A stretch of 64,000 nt of DNA from Silanimonas lenta DSM 16282. GTDB taxonomy: Bacteria > Pseudomonadota > Gammaproteobacteria > Xanthomonadales > Xanthomonadaceae. Positions 8,521 to 17,132 of this stretch are shown here, one piece after another. The stretch is from positions 434,001-498,000 of the forward strand of contig NZ_AUBD01000001.1 in the NCBI RefSeq assembly GCF_000429065.1. Direction: 5' to 3'. Numbering within the stretch: position 1 is the first letter of the stretch; the number at the start of each line of letters is the position of its first letter. The notes beneath the pieces were generated by a model. It searched no databases and was not told the DNA's origin. It saw only the letters and a program-made list of their open reading frames with translations. The translations under genes were made by a program, and so were the position numbers.

Positions 8521-10082
8521 CACACCATCTCCAGGCTGAGGATGCCGGGAATGGCACGCAGCCGCGCCAGCGTGGCCTCGGGCACTTCGCGATCGACGGT
8601 GATCGCCGCCACGGCCTGCCCCCCGCCGGTGGCGCCGAGCGAGAAGTTGATGATGTTGACCCCGGCCTCGCCGAGCCCGGTGCCGAGCTTGCCCACCACG
8701 CCGGGCTGGTCTTCGTTGCGCATGATGAGGAAGTGCGCGCTCGGGTCGAAATCCAGCTCCACGCCATCGAGGCGCACCACGCGCGGGCCACGGTGCAGGG
8801 TGGCCTCGAGCTCGCGCACTCCCTGGGCGCCCTCGATGCGCAGCTTGAGCAGGCGGTCGAAGCCATCGCCATCGCCGCCCACCGTCTCGGCCACGGTGAG
8901 GCCACGCGCCGCGGCCTCGGCCAGCGCGTTCACCGGCGTCACCCGGCCGGAGGCGCTGCCGAGCACGGCAGCGGTGAGCAGGCGGGTGAGCGGCTTGGGA
9001 TCCAGCGCCTCGGTGCGCCCGGCATAGGTGATGTCGAGCCGCGAGGGCGCCGGCACCAGGCGCGCGGCGAGCTTGCCCAGCGCCGTCATCAGCGGCATCC
9101 AGGGCCCGATCTCGCGCGCGGCCTCGGCCGAGAGCGGCGGCAGGTTCACGCAGCCCGCCACCGCGCCGGTGGTGACGAAATCGATGATCTGCCGCGCCAG
9201 GATGGTGCTGACCGCCTGCTGGGCCTCCGAGGTGCTGGCGCCGAGGTGCGGGGCCAGCACCAGCTTCTTGCAGGCCCGCAGCGGTGAATCCTCGGGCAGC
9301 GGCTCGGTGGCGAAGGTATCGAGGCCGGCGCCGGCCAGATGCCCCTCCTCCACCAGCCGCAGCAGCGCCTCCTCGTCCACCAGGCCGCCGCGCGCGGCAT
9401 TGATGAGGTAGGCGCCGCGCTTCATCTTCGCCAGCCGCTCGGCACTGAGCAGGTTGGTGGTCTCCCGGGTGCGCGGGATGTGCAGGGTGATGATGTCGGC
9501 CCAGGCCAGCAGGGCCTCCAGCTCCATCATCGGCACCGCGGTCTTGGCGGCGGCGGCCGGCGGCAGGAAGGGGTCGTAGGCCGCCACCTCCATGCCGATG
9601 CCGCGGGCCTTGCGCGCCACCGTGCTGCCGATGCGGCCAAGGCCGATCACGCCGAGGCGCTTGCCCTCCAGCTCGAAGCCGGTGAGGCCGTTCTTCGGCC
9701 ACAGCCCGGCCTTCATCCCGGCATCGGCGGCCGGCACGTGGCGGGCCAGGGCGAACAGCAGGGCCAGCGCCTGCTCGGCGGCGGCCAGGGTATTGCCATC
9801 CGGCGCGTTCATCACCGCGATGCCGCGGTCGGTGGCAGCCTCGACATCGATGGTGTCGACGCCGGCGCCGGCACGGCCGATCACCTTGAGGTGGCTGGCA
9901 TGGACCAGGGCCTCGGCCGGCACCTTGGTGGCCGAGCGGACGATGAGGATGTCCACATCGGCAAGGGCACGCGAAAGCGTACCGGGGTCCTTGATGGCAT
10001 CGGCGGTCTTGACCGACCAGCCGGCCTCGCGCAGCAGGGTCAGGCCGTCTTCGTGGATACCGTCGCAGGCGAGAACGCGCAT
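8520..10082 (-). CDS. serA: D-3-phosphoglycerate dehydrogenase (long form)
   Basis: SerA oxidises 3-phosphoglycerate to phosphohydroxypyruvate, the entry to serine synthesis. The 520-residue protein is the long type: an N-terminal catalytic domain with NAD-binding GLGRIG at 147-152 and catalytic R231, E260 and H279, an intervening (ASB-like) domain around 310-445, and a C-terminal ACT domain that starts around 448 (IMRNEDQPGVVGKLG), the usual serine feedback site. E. coli SerA lacks the middle domain. The start at 10082 gives the family N-terminus MRVLACDGIHEDG. It leads a two-gene unit with the histidine phosphatase. Confidence 0.96.
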   Translation of the reverse strand: MRVLACDGIHEDGLTLLREAGWSVKTADAIKDPGTLSRALADVDILIVRSATKVPAEALVHASHLKVIGRAGAGVDTIDVEAATDRGIAVMNAPDGNTLAAAEQALALLFALARHVPAADAGMKAGLWPKNGLTGFELEGKRLGVIGLGRIGSTVARKARGIGMEVAAYDPFLPPAAAAKTAVPMMELEALLAWADIITLHIPRTRETTNLLSAERLAKMKRGAYLINAARGGLVDEEALLRLVEEGHLAGAGLDTFATEPLPEDSPLRACKKLVLAPHLGASTSEAQQAVSTILARQIIDFVTTGAVAGCVNLPPLSAEAAREIGPWMPLMTALGKLAARLVPAPSRLDITYAGRTEALDPKPLTRLLTAAVLGSASGRVTPVNALAEAAARGLTVAETVGGDGDGFDRLLKLRIEGAQGVRELEATLHRGPRVVRLDGVELDFDPSAHFLIMRNEDQPGVVGKLGTGLGEAGVNIINFSLGATGGGQAVAAITVDREVPEATLARLRAIPGILSLEMV

Positions 10083-10459
10083 GGAGCACTCCGTGGGTGG
10101 GGGAAAACGTCGGGAACGGACAGGCCGGCCAGAGCGGCCAGCACGGGAAGGAATCGACGGAAACCCACGGAAGACGCGCCACCGCGACGGCGCACGGGCA
10201 ACAGCACAGCGGTGGCGGGATGACGGTGGAAGGGCCGGTGGAAAGGCCGTTGCACGGTCAGGAAACGGGGCGTCATACGCATGGGAGTCCTGAACAGCAG
10301 GGCGAGACTAGCGCGCCTGCAGGGCCGGTGGAACCCCCCGCCCGCTGCCGCCGGCCTGCATACGGTTGCAGGCGCGATACCGGCAGTTCATCGCCGATTC
10401 CACGCCCGCCGCCTAGGCTGGGGCGTTTCGGGCGTTTGCCCGGCCGCTGGAGACCCTGC
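10083..10459. other. Intergenic region between divergent serA and DUF481 gene
   Basis: This 377-bp stretch, the longest non-coding interval in the window, holds no convincing gene. A 13-bp direct repeat AGGGCCGGTGGAA occurs at 10231-10243 and 10321-10333, exactly 90 bp apart, and its core GGTGGAA occurs a third time at 10225-10231. A small hairpin, CCTGCA-TACGGT-TGCAGG, lies at 10355-10372. No clear sigma70 promoter stands out. Short open frames on both strands have no ribosome binding site or family resemblance. Confidence 0.6.
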
Positions 10460-11197
10460 ATGACCGCCCGCCCCTGCCTGCTTTTCGCCGCCGCCCTGCT
10501 CGCCCTGCCCGGCCTTGCCGGAGCGAAGAGCTGGTCGGGTTCGGCCGAACTCGGCCTCGCCATCGCCAGCGGCAATGCCGACAGCGAGACGCTGAACGGC
10601 AAGTTCCGTTTCAAGCGGGAAATGGAGCGCTGGTTCTACACCCTGGAGGCCGCGGCCCTGCGCGCCGAATCGAACGATGCGCTCTCGGCCAACCGGTACG
10701 AGGCCGGCAGCAAGTTCGGCTATCGCTTCAGCGAGAAGGCCTACAGCTTCGGCGCCCTGCGCCACGAGGACGATGACTTCGCCGCCTTCCGCTGGCAGAC
10801 GGTGTTCTCGGGCGGCTTTGGCTATGCCTTCTTCGACCGCGAAGACCTGAGCCTGATGGTCGAGGCCGGCCCGGGTCTGCGCCGGGTGCAGCCGGTCGAT
10901 CGCTGGGTGGGCCAGCCGCCGGTGGCCGAGGCAGTGCCGGCCGAAACCGACACCGTGCTGCGTGGCACCCTTGCCTACAGCCAGCGCCTCGGGGCCAACA
11001 CCACGCTGGGCAACGACCTGCTGGTGGAAAGCGGCGGCGGCTCGGCCTTCCTCAAGAACGACCTCGGGCTGACGGTGAAGATGACCGAGCGTCTGGCGCT
11101 GAAGGCGGCCTACCAGGTGCGCCACAGCACCGAGGTGCCCGAGACCCTGAAGAAGACCGACACCCTGTTCACGACGAACCTGGTGCTGGGTTTCTGA
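10460..11197 (+). CDS. DUF481 family outer-membrane beta-barrel protein
   Basis: The 245-residue protein has a Sec signal peptide (about 1-22, ending GLAGA-KSW) followed by repeating amphipathic beta strands and a terminal aromatic residue (LVLGF), typical of outer-membrane barrels. The opening WSGSAELGLAIASGNADSET is characteristic of DUF481 / YdiY-type putative salt-induced outer-membrane proteins. The family's function is not known. The ATG at 10460 was chosen because longer frames upstream have no signal peptide. It converges with the sulfurtransferase gene at a 6-bp distance. Confidence 0.88.
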   Translation: MTARPCLLFAAALLALPGLAGAKSWSGSAELGLAIASGNADSETLNGKFRFKREMERWFYTLEAAALRAESNDALSANRYEAGSKFGYRFSEKAYSFGALRHEDDDFAAFRWQTVFSGGFGYAFFDREDLSLMVEAGPGLRRVQPVDRWVGQPPVAEAVPAETDTVLRGTLAYSQRLGANTTLGNDLLVESGGGSAFLKNDLGLTVKMTERLALKAAYQVRHSTEVPETLKKTDTLFTTNLVLGF

Positions 11198-11203
11198 GGC
11201 CCT

Positions 11204-12061
11204 TCAGGCCACCGGGTGCGCCGGGTCTGCGATCCAGCCCGACCACGAGGGCGGGAACAGCGCCGGCGCCGGGAATCCGGCCAGCACGAGCGCCAGCGCG
11301 TTGTGGCAGGCGGTCACGCCCGACCCGCAGTAGAGCACCGGCTGCGCGCCCGCGGGCAGTAGCGCCCTCCATTCCGCACGCAGGCGCTCCGGCGACTTGA
11401 AGCGGCCGGCCTCGAGGTTGTCGGCGAAGGGGCGGTTGATCGCTCCCGGGATATGCCCGGCCCGGCGGTCGATCGGCTCCACTTCCCCCCGGTAGCGCTC
11501 CGGGGCCCGGGCATCGACCAGTATCTGCCCGGGGGCGAGGGCGGCCACCGCCGCGGCTCCGAGCACCGGCAGGCTGCCGGGGCGCCAGCGCGGCGTTCCG
11601 GCCGCCGGCTCCACCGCCGGCTCCGGCCCGCTGGCCACCGGTCCGCCGGCCGCACACCAGGCCTGCCAGCCGCCATCCAGCACCTGCACCCGCGGATGTC
11701 CCATCCAGCGCAGCAGCCACCAGGCACGGGCCGCGGCCAGGGCGCCGCCGGCCGCGTCGTAGACCACCACCGGCGTGGCCGGGGTGATGCCGAGCCGGGC
11801 CAGGGTGGTGGCGAAGGCGTCGGGCGCAGGCAGGGGATGGCGCCCCTCGCTGGCGGGCCGGCCATGGCCGGAGAGCTCGCGCTCGAGATGCACGTAGCGG
11901 GCGCCGGGCAGATGCCCGGCAAGGAAGGCGCGCAGGCCGGCCTCGGGGTCGGCAAGATCGAACCGGGCATCGAGCAGGCGCAGCCCCGGCTCGCCCAGCC
12001 TGGCGCGCAGGCCGGCTACGTCGATCAGCGGGGCGGGCTCGGGATCGGCGGGCGCGGCCAT
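11204..12061 (-). CDS. sseA: Sulfurtransferase with tandem rhodanese domains (3-mercaptopyruvate type)
   Basis: The 285-residue protein has two rhodanese-like domains, an inactive N-terminal one (about 10-140) and a catalytic one (about 165-285). The active-site loop CGSGVT at 245-250, with C245 as persulfide-carrying residue, is the sequence typical of 3-mercaptopyruvate sulfurtransferase rather than thiosulfate sulfurtransferase (CRKGVT). VVYDAAGGALAAARAWWLLRW and GHIPGAINRPF are family signatures. It transfers sulfane sulfur to thiols or cyanide. The frame is open upstream to 12214, but ATG 12061 gives the right family length. It lies 32 bp after the Nudix gene. Confidence 0.92.
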   Translation of the reverse strand: MAAPADPEPAPLIDVAGLRARLGEPGLRLLDARFDLADPEAGLRAFLAGHLPGARYVHLERELSGHGRPASEGRHPLPAPDAFATTLARLGITPATPVVVYDAAGGALAAARAWWLLRWMGHPRVQVLDGGWQAWCAAGGPVASGPEPAVEPAAGTPRWRPGSLPVLGAAAVAALAPGQILVDARAPERYRGEVEPIDRRAGHIPGAINRPFADNLEAGRFKSPERLRAEWRALLPAGAQPVLYCGSGVTACHNALALVLAGFPAPALFPPSWSGWIADPAHPVA

Positions 12062-12093
12062 GGCGGTTCCTCGTAGCAGCAGGCCCGGAGTAT

Positions 12094-12723
12094 TCAGCCG
12101 GCCCCGGCCGCCTGCAAACGCTCGCGCAGGTTCACCAGCATCGCCGCGGTCGCCCCCCAGATGCGGTGCCCGCCCCAGTGGAACTCGGTGAGACGGCGGC
12201 CCTGGCCACGCCATTCCACCACCACCTCGCGGGCATTGGCCGGGTCGAGCAGGAAGGCGAGCGGCACCTCGAAGGCCTCGGCCACTTCAGCGGCGTTGGG
12301 CCGCAGGGGCTGCACCGGATCGAGCAGGGCCACCAGGGGCCAGACATGGAAGCCGGTGATGGTGGCGAAGGGATCGAGCCAGCCTAAGGGTTCGATGGCG
12401 CTGGCGGGCAGACCCACCTCCTCCTCGGTCTCACGCAGGGCCGCGGCCAGCGGGTCGGCATCGGCGGCATCGAGGCGCCCGCCGGGGAAGCTCACCTGCC
12501 CGGCGTGCTGGCGCAGGGTCTCGGGCCGGCGGGTGAGCAGCACCCGCCACTCCCCGTCCCGTGGGCGCAGGCCCACCACCACGGCGGCGGGCACCAGTGG
12601 CGCGGGCGGCAGCAGGTCGGCCAGGGCCGGCAGGTTCCAGGGCGGCATCGTGGGCGCCGGCCGCAGCGGGTGCAGGGCCTGGCGCCAGCGCCCGGGCTCC
12701 GGCGGCAGCAGGGCCTCAGGCAC
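12094..12723 (-). CDS. CoA pyrophosphatase-type Nudix hydrolase
   Basis: The 209-residue protein carries the Nudix box as GGRLDAADADPLAAALRETE followed by EEVGL, and just before it the UPF0035 signature LLTRRPETLRQHAGQVSFPG, which marks the CoA/acyl-CoA pyrophosphatase subgroup (NudL/PCD1-like). Such enzymes cleave CoA to phosphopantetheine and 3',5'-ADP and need Mg or Mn. The start at 12723 overlaps the stop of the DUF1289 gene by 8 bp; an internal ATG at 12648 would remove 25 residues of a tail not needed for the fold. It is probably co-transcribed with the genes on both sides. Confidence 0.9.
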   Translation of the reverse strand: MPEALLPPEPGRWRQALHPLRPAPTMPPWNLPALADLLPPAPLVPAAVVVGLRPRDGEWRVLLTRRPETLRQHAGQVSFPGGRLDAADADPLAAALRETEEEVGLPASAIEPLGWLDPFATITGFHVWPLVALLDPVQPLRPNAAEVAEAFEVPLAFLLDPANAREVVVEWRGQGRRLTEFHWGGHRIWGATAAMLVNLRERLQAAGAG

Positions 12724-12895
12724 CGCGGCGGGCTTCCCGCTCGGGCAGCACCTCGTCCATCCAGCGGCAGCGCTCGGCCTCGCTCATCGCCGCCCAGCCG
12801 GCGATCTCCTCGCCGGTGCGGAAACAGCCCTCGCAGTACCCCTCCTCGTCGAGGCTGCAGATGCCGATGCAGGGGCTGAGGATGGGCGTGGACAT
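12716..12895 (-). CDS. DUF1289 domain protein
   Basis: This is a 59-residue protein with the DUF1289 (YdhL) pattern: SPCIGICSLD, then CEGCFRTGEEIAGWAAMS and ERCRWM. The four conserved cysteines (C9, C13, C21, C24) in a CxxxC...CxxC arrangement suggest a small metal-binding fold, which has not been demonstrated. In many bacteria such genes adjoin Nudix or Fe-S related genes. It overlaps the Nudix start by 8 bp and is the first gene after the terminator of the FKBP gene, so it probably has its own promoter in the 12896-12930 gap. Confidence 0.85.
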   Translation of the reverse strand: MSTPILSPCIGICSLDEEGYCEGCFRTGEEIAGWAAMSEAERCRWMDEVLPEREARRGA

Positions 12896-12926
12896 GGGCG
12901 CAGCGAAGAGGACGGGAACGGAAACG

Positions 12927-12956
12927 AAAACAGGGCGCCGCGCGAGCGACGCCCTG
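12927..12956 (-). terminator. Rho-independent terminator after the FKBP gene
   Basis: On the minus strand, 22 bp after the FKBP stop, 7-bp arms CAGGGCG (12956-12950) and CGCCCTG (12937-12931) enclose a GC-rich 12-base loop that can pair further, followed directly by TTTTCGTTTCC. This is one of the clearest intrinsic terminators in the window. Confidence 0.75.
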
Positions 12957-12978
12957 CCTCGTGGCGTCGACGGGACGC

Positions 12979-13704
12979 TTACTTGACGTTGACCAGCTTG
13001 AGGTCGAACACCAGGGCCTGGCCCGGGCCCACCGGCGAGCGCGGGTCGTTGCCGAAGGCCTTGTCGGAGGGCACGAAGATCTCCCAGCGCGAACCGGCCG
13101 GCATCAGCGGCAGCACTTCGCGCACGCCGGCGATCGGGAACTGCTCGACCTTGAAGGTGGCCGGCTGGGCATTCGGCGAGGCGTAGGTGTTGGCCAGCTC
13201 CTGGCCGGTGTGCAGCGAGTAGCGGAAGTGCAGCTGCACCTCGCTGGCAGCGGTGGGACGGGCGCCGGTGCCGGCGTCGATCACCCGGTACTGCACGCCC
13301 GAGGGCAGCACGGTCACCCCCGGCTTGGCGCGGTTGGCGGCGAGGAAGGCATCCGACTTGGCCTTGTTCTCGGTGGCGGCCTTCTGGAACTCGGCCATCG
13401 CCTCCTGCTGCACCTTCTGCTGCAGCCAGGCCACGGCGCGGGCCATGTTCTCCTCGGGATAGGCCGGCTGGCGCTTGTTGTAGGCATCCTGCAGGCCGCG
13501 GATGACCTGGTTGATGTCGACGTCGGCCTTGGCATTGACGATCGAGTAGCCGGCATCGAAGCCGAGCGCGTAGCTCAGGGTGTTCTTGTCGGGCTGGGGG
13601 ATCTGCTGCGGAGCCTGCTGGGCACCGGCGTTGGCGGGGGCCTGCGCGGTCGCGGCGGTGGCGACGGCGGCAGCAAGGGCAACGGCAAGGACGCGCACGA
13701 TCAT
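12979..13704 (-). CDS. FKBP-type peptidyl-prolyl isomerase, periplasmic
   Basis: The 241-residue protein has a Sec signal peptide (about 1-21, RVLAVALAAAVATAATAQA), an alpha-helical FKBP_N dimerisation domain (about 38-130, starting KNTLSYALGFDAGYSI) and an FKBP_C catalytic domain (about 140-241, from LPSGVQYRVIDAGTG to ALVFDLKLVNVK). This is the FkpA/Mip layout: a dimeric periplasmic foldase that catalyses proline isomerisation. The catalytic region is somewhat divergent (IAGVREVLPLMPAGSRWEIFVPS). ATG 13704 was chosen because it starts the signal peptide. A terminator follows. Confidence 0.92.
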   Translation of the reverse strand: MIVRVLAVALAAAVATAATAQAPANAGAQQAPQQIPQPDKNTLSYALGFDAGYSIVNAKADVDINQVIRGLQDAYNKRQPAYPEENMARAVAWLQQKVQQEAMAEFQKAATENKAKSDAFLAANRAKPGVTVLPSGVQYRVIDAGTGARPTAASEVQLHFRYSLHTGQELANTYASPNAQPATFKVEQFPIAGVREVLPLMPAGSRWEIFVPSDKAFGNDPRSPVGPGQALVFDLKLVNVK

Positions 13705-13866
13705 CAAGGTCTCCAGCGGGACGTAGGGCGTGGGGCACCGCCCCACAAACGGTTCGAGGCCGTGGGCCGGCCTCGAGGGCGACGTAGAATAGCGGCGGGG
13801 GGCCTGAATCGCCACTGACGTTCCGGGCCCGGACGCACCCTTATCCACAGCCCGCGCGGAGCGAGC

Positions 13867-14649
13867 ATGCCGTTTAACACCCTGCTAACCGAAGACCGCG
13901 GCGCCGTCCGCCTCATCACGGTCAACCGCCCCGACAAGCTCAACGCCCTCAACCGCGAGACGCTCACCGAACTGCACGCGGCCTTCGCCGCGGCGGCCGG
14001 GGAGGCCTCGGTGCGCGCGGTGGTGCTGACCGGGGCCGGCCCGAAGGCCTTCGTGGCCGGCGCCGACATCGCCGAGATGAATGGCCTCACGCCGGTGCAG
14101 GCGCGGGATTTCTCCCGCCACGGCCAGGCCCTGATGACGCGCATCGAGCGCCTCGGCAAGCCGGTCATCGCCATGTTGAACGGCTTCGCCCTGGGCGGCG
14201 GGCTGGAACTCGCCATGGCCTGCCACCTGCGCCTCGCCGCCGACAGCGCCAAGGTAGGACAGCCCGAGATCAACCTCGGCCTGATTCCGGGCTTCGGCGG
14301 CACCCAGCGCCTGCTGCGCCTCGCCGGCCGCGCCGCCACCCTGGAACTCTGCCTGCTGGGCGCGCCCATCGGCGCCGAGCGCGCGCTGCAGCTCGGCATC
14401 GTCAACCGCGTGGTGCCGGCGGCCGAGCTGGAGGCCACCACCTTCGCCCTCGCCGAGCAGCTGGCCCGGGCCGCCCCGCAGGCCCTGCGCGGCATCCTCG
14501 ACGCCGTGCTGCTGGGCGGCGAGGCCGGCATCGACACCGGCCTCGACTACGAGACCCAGGGCTTCGCCCTCGCCTTCTCCACCGAGGACATGAAGGAAGG
14601 CACCGGCGCCTTCCTCGCCAAGCGCACGCCGAACTTCACCGGCCGCTGA
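13867..14649 (+). CDS. Enoyl-CoA hydratase / isomerase family protein
   Basis: The 260-residue protein is a crotonase-fold enzyme that hydrates 2-enoyl-CoA in beta-oxidation or related degradation pathways. The oxyanion hole is formed by KAFVAGADIAEM (60-71) and NGFALGGGLELAM (105-117); both catalytic glutamates of true hydratases are present at E114 and E134 (QPEINLGLIPGFGGTQ). C-terminal IDTGLDYETQGFALAFSTED and KEGTGAFLAKRTPNF match short-chain hydratases. It sits 6 bp before rsxC, so it may share a transcript with the electron-transport operon, in the position where rsxB would be expected. Confidence 0.93.
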   Translation: MPFNTLLTEDRGAVRLITVNRPDKLNALNRETLTELHAAFAAAAGEASVRAVVLTGAGPKAFVAGADIAEMNGLTPVQARDFSRHGQALMTRIERLGKPVIAMLNGFALGGGLELAMACHLRLAADSAKVGQPEINLGLIPGFGGTQRLLRLAGRAATLELCLLGAPIGAERALQLGIVNRVVPAAELEATTFALAEQLARAAPQALRGILDAVLLGGEAGIDTGLDYETQGFALAFSTEDMKEGTGAFLAKRTPNFTGR

Positions 14650-14655
14650 GCGCGA

Positions 14656-16173
14656 ATGGGCCTGCCCCGCTTCCCCGGAGGCCTTTCCCTGCCCGGGTGG
14701 AAGCCGGCGGCGGCGGGCATCGCGCGCCTGCCGCTGCCCCCGGTGCTGCGGGTGCCCCTGCTGCAGCATGCCGGCCTGCCCTGCGAGCCCTGCGTGGCGG
14801 TGGGCGAGCGGGTGGCCCGCTTCCAGCCGCTCGGCCGGGTGCCGGCAGGGGCGCTGGGCGCGGCGGTGCACAGCCCGGCCGGTGGCCGGGTGCGGGCCAT
14901 CGAGCCCGGCCCCACCGCCCTACCCGGCCGGCCCGAAGCCCTGCACGTGCTGGTCGAGGTCGAGACCGGGGACACGGATGAGGCATGGCGCCTGCCACCG
15001 CTCGATCCGCTGGGCACGCCGGCAGAGGCCGTGCTGGAACGCCTGGCCGAGGCCGGGGTGGCGGGCCTCGGCGGCGCCGGTTTTCCCGCCGCCGACAAAC
15101 TCGCCGCCGCGCGCCGCCTGCTGATCCTCAACGGCGCCGAGTGCGAACCGGTGGTGGCCAGCGATGCCGCGCTGGTGCAGCACCATGCCGGCGACCTCGT
15201 GCAGGCGGCGCATCTGCTGGCGCGCTGCTGCGGTGCTGGTGACTGGGTGCTGGCCCTGGAGGCCGGGATGGAGGCGGCGATCGCCGCGGCGCGGCAGGCC
15301 CTCGCCGCGGCCGGCGAGGAGGCCGCCCGCCGCCTCGTGGTGCTGCCCGACCGCTACCCGGCCGGCGCCGAGCGCTCGCTGATCCTCGCCGTGGCCGGCC
15401 TCGAGCTGCCGGAGGGCGAGCTGCCGCGCCAGCACGGCGTGCTGGTGCAGAACGTGGCCACGGCGGTAGCAGCCCTGCGCGCCGTGCGCGATGGCGAGCC
15501 GCTGGTCTCGCGTCTCGTCACCGCCGGCGGCCCGGGCCTGCGCGGCGCCGGGGTGTGGGAGGTGGCGATCGGCACGCCGGCGCACTGGCTCGCGAAGGCG
15601 GCCGGCGGCTGGGCGCTCGAGGCCCTGGTGCTGCGGGCCGGTGGGCCGATGATGGGAACGGTGCTGCCGGATGCCGAGGTGGCGATCGGCAAGACCACCA
15701 TCGCCCTCACTGCCTGGCCGGCACCGCCCGCGTCCCCGCCCCGGCCCTGCATCCGCTGCGGCGACTGCGCCGGGGTATGCCCGGCCCGGCTGCTGCCCCA
15801 GCAGCTGCATGCCCGGCTGCAGGCCCGCGACCGCAGCGGGGCGCTGGCGCTCGGCCTGATGGCCTGCGTGGAATGCGCCGCCTGCGACGTGGTGTGCCCG
15901 AGCGCGATCCCGCTGAGTGCCGGCTTCCGCGCCGCCCGCGAGGCCGAGCGCGAGCACCGCTTCCGGCAGCGCCAGGCCGAGGCGGCGAAGCAGCGCTTCG
16001 AGGCACGCACGGCGCGGCTGGAGCGCGAGGCGGAAGCACAGGCCCGCGCCGATGCGGAAGACCGCACGAAGCGGCTCTCCAGCGCCGCTGCCCGGGCCCT
16101 GGCCAAGGCCCGCGCCCGGCGTGGCGATGCCGGCAAGGATGGCGGCGGCGACGGCCGCGGGGGGGCGGCATGA
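14656..16173 (+). CDS. rsxC: Electron transport complex subunit RsxC/RnfC
   Basis: RsxC is the peripheral NADH-oxidising subunit of the Rnf/Rsx complex. The 505-residue protein contains the N-terminal barrel-sandwich domain, the Complex1 51K-like FMN/NADH region (VAGLGGAGFPAADKL, LILNGAECEPVVASD) and two [4Fe-4S] motifs: C365, C368, C371, C375 and C404, C407, C410, C414. The C-terminus is a charged Ala/Arg-rich helix, as in gammaproteobacterial RsxC, but short. Start ATG 14656 gives GLPRFPGGLSLPGWK, close to the family N-terminus. The stop overlaps the rsxD start by 4 bp. Confidence 0.95.
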   Translation: MGLPRFPGGLSLPGWKPAAAGIARLPLPPVLRVPLLQHAGLPCEPCVAVGERVARFQPLGRVPAGALGAAVHSPAGGRVRAIEPGPTALPGRPEALHVLVEVETGDTDEAWRLPPLDPLGTPAEAVLERLAEAGVAGLGGAGFPAADKLAAARRLLILNGAECEPVVASDAALVQHHAGDLVQAAHLLARCCGAGDWVLALEAGMEAAIAAARQALAAAGEEAARRLVVLPDRYPAGAERSLILAVAGLELPEGELPRQHGVLVQNVATAVAALRAVRDGEPLVSRLVTAGGPGLRGAGVWEVAIGTPAHWLAKAAGGWALEALVLRAGGPMMGTVLPDAEVAIGKTTIALTAWPAPPASPPRPCIRCGDCAGVCPARLLPQQLHARLQARDRSGALALGLMACVECAACDVVCPSAIPLSAGFRAAREAEREHRFRQRQAEAAKQRFEARTARLEREAEAQARADAEDRTKRLSSAAARALAKARARRGDAGKDGGGDGRGGAA

Positions 16174-17132
16174 GCCGCGAGCCGCGCTTCCTCGACAGCC
16201 CCCTGCCCTCGCTGCGGCAGGCGCGCAGCGTGCCGGCCACCATGGGCCTCGTGCTGCTCGCGCTGGTGCCGGGCACCGCGGCCAGCGTGCTGGCCTTCGG
16301 CCCCGGCCTGCTGCTGAACCTGGCGCTGGCGGCCCTGCTGGCGCTGGCGGTGGAGGCGGCCGTGCTGGCCCTGCGCGGCGCGGCGCTGAGGCCCGCGCTC
16401 ACCGACCTCTCGGCGCCGCTCGCCGGCGTGCTGTTCGCGCTCGCCCTGCCGCCTTCGGCTCCGTGGTGGATGCTGCTCGTCGGCATCGTGGCGGCGATCG
16501 CGGTGGCCAAGCACCTGTTCGGCGGGCTCGGCCACAACCCCTTCAACCCGGCCATGGTGGGCGTGGCCGTGGTGGTGCTGGCCTTCCCCTACGAGTACAG
16601 CCAGTGGACCGTGCCCGGGCACTGGGATGCCGTCTCGCAGGCCACGCCGCTCGCGCGCATGCGCGAGGGCACGCAGGCGGCGCTGGCGCTCTCCGAGCTG
16701 CGCGCGGCGATCGTGCTCGCGCCCTGGGCCTGGATCGCCGCTGCCCATGCGCTCGGCGGGCTGTTCCTGCTGGCCCTGCGGGTCATCCCGTGGCAGACGC
16801 CGGTGGCGGTGCTGGGCACCACGGTGCTCCTCAGCCTGCCGTTCTGGCTGTTCGAACCGGACCGCCATCCCTCGCCCTTGTTCCATCTCGGGGCCGGCGC
16901 ACTGGTGTTCGCCGCCTTCTTCATCGCCACCGACCCGGTGAGCGGCTGCACCACGCCGCGCGGCCGGCTGGCCTTCGGCGCCGGCGTGGCCCTGCTCACC
17001 CTCGCCATCCGCCGCTGGGGCGCCTTCCCCGATGCCGTGGCCTTCGCCGTGCTGCTGATGAACAGCGCCGCGCCGCTGCTCGACCGCCTGCTCCGGCCGC
17101 GCTGGTTCGGCGAAGACCGGGGGGCGCCATGA
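16170..17132 (+). CDS. rsxD: Electron transport complex subunit RsxD/RnfD
   Basis: RsxD is an integral membrane subunit homologous to NqrB. The 320-residue protein has about nine hydrophobic segments and the flavinylation region TDPVSGCTTPRGRLAFG; S258-G-C-T261-T262 corresponds to the site where FMN is attached through a phosphoester to threonine. GGLGHNPFNPAMVG and FPDAVAFAVLLMNSAAPLLD are family signatures. Cys260 in place of the more usual Ala or Ser beside the flavin threonine is a small variation. The ATG overlaps the rsxC stop, and the stop overlaps rsxG. Confidence 0.94.
   Translation: MSREPRFLDSPLPSLRQARSVPATMGLVLLALVPGTAASVLAFGPGLLLNLALAALLALAVEAAVLALRGAALRPALTDLSAPLAGVLFALALPPSAPWWMLLVGIVAAIAVAKHLFGGLGHNPFNPAMVGVAVVVLAFPYEYSQWTVPGHWDAVSQATPLARMREGTQAALALSELRAAIVLAPWAWIAAAHALGGLFLLALRVIPWQTPVAVLGTTVLLSLPFWLFEPDRHPSPLFHLGAGALVFAAFFIATDPVSGCTTPRGRLAFGAGVALLTLAIRRWGAFPDAVAFAVLLMNSAAPLLDRLLRPRWFGEDRGAP

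Noticed and set aside
10040-10282. Minus-strand 80-codon frame upstream of and overlapping serA, a possible leader peptide
   Set aside because: No ribosome binding site, no run of serine codons or other attenuator hallmark, and it ends inside serA in another frame.
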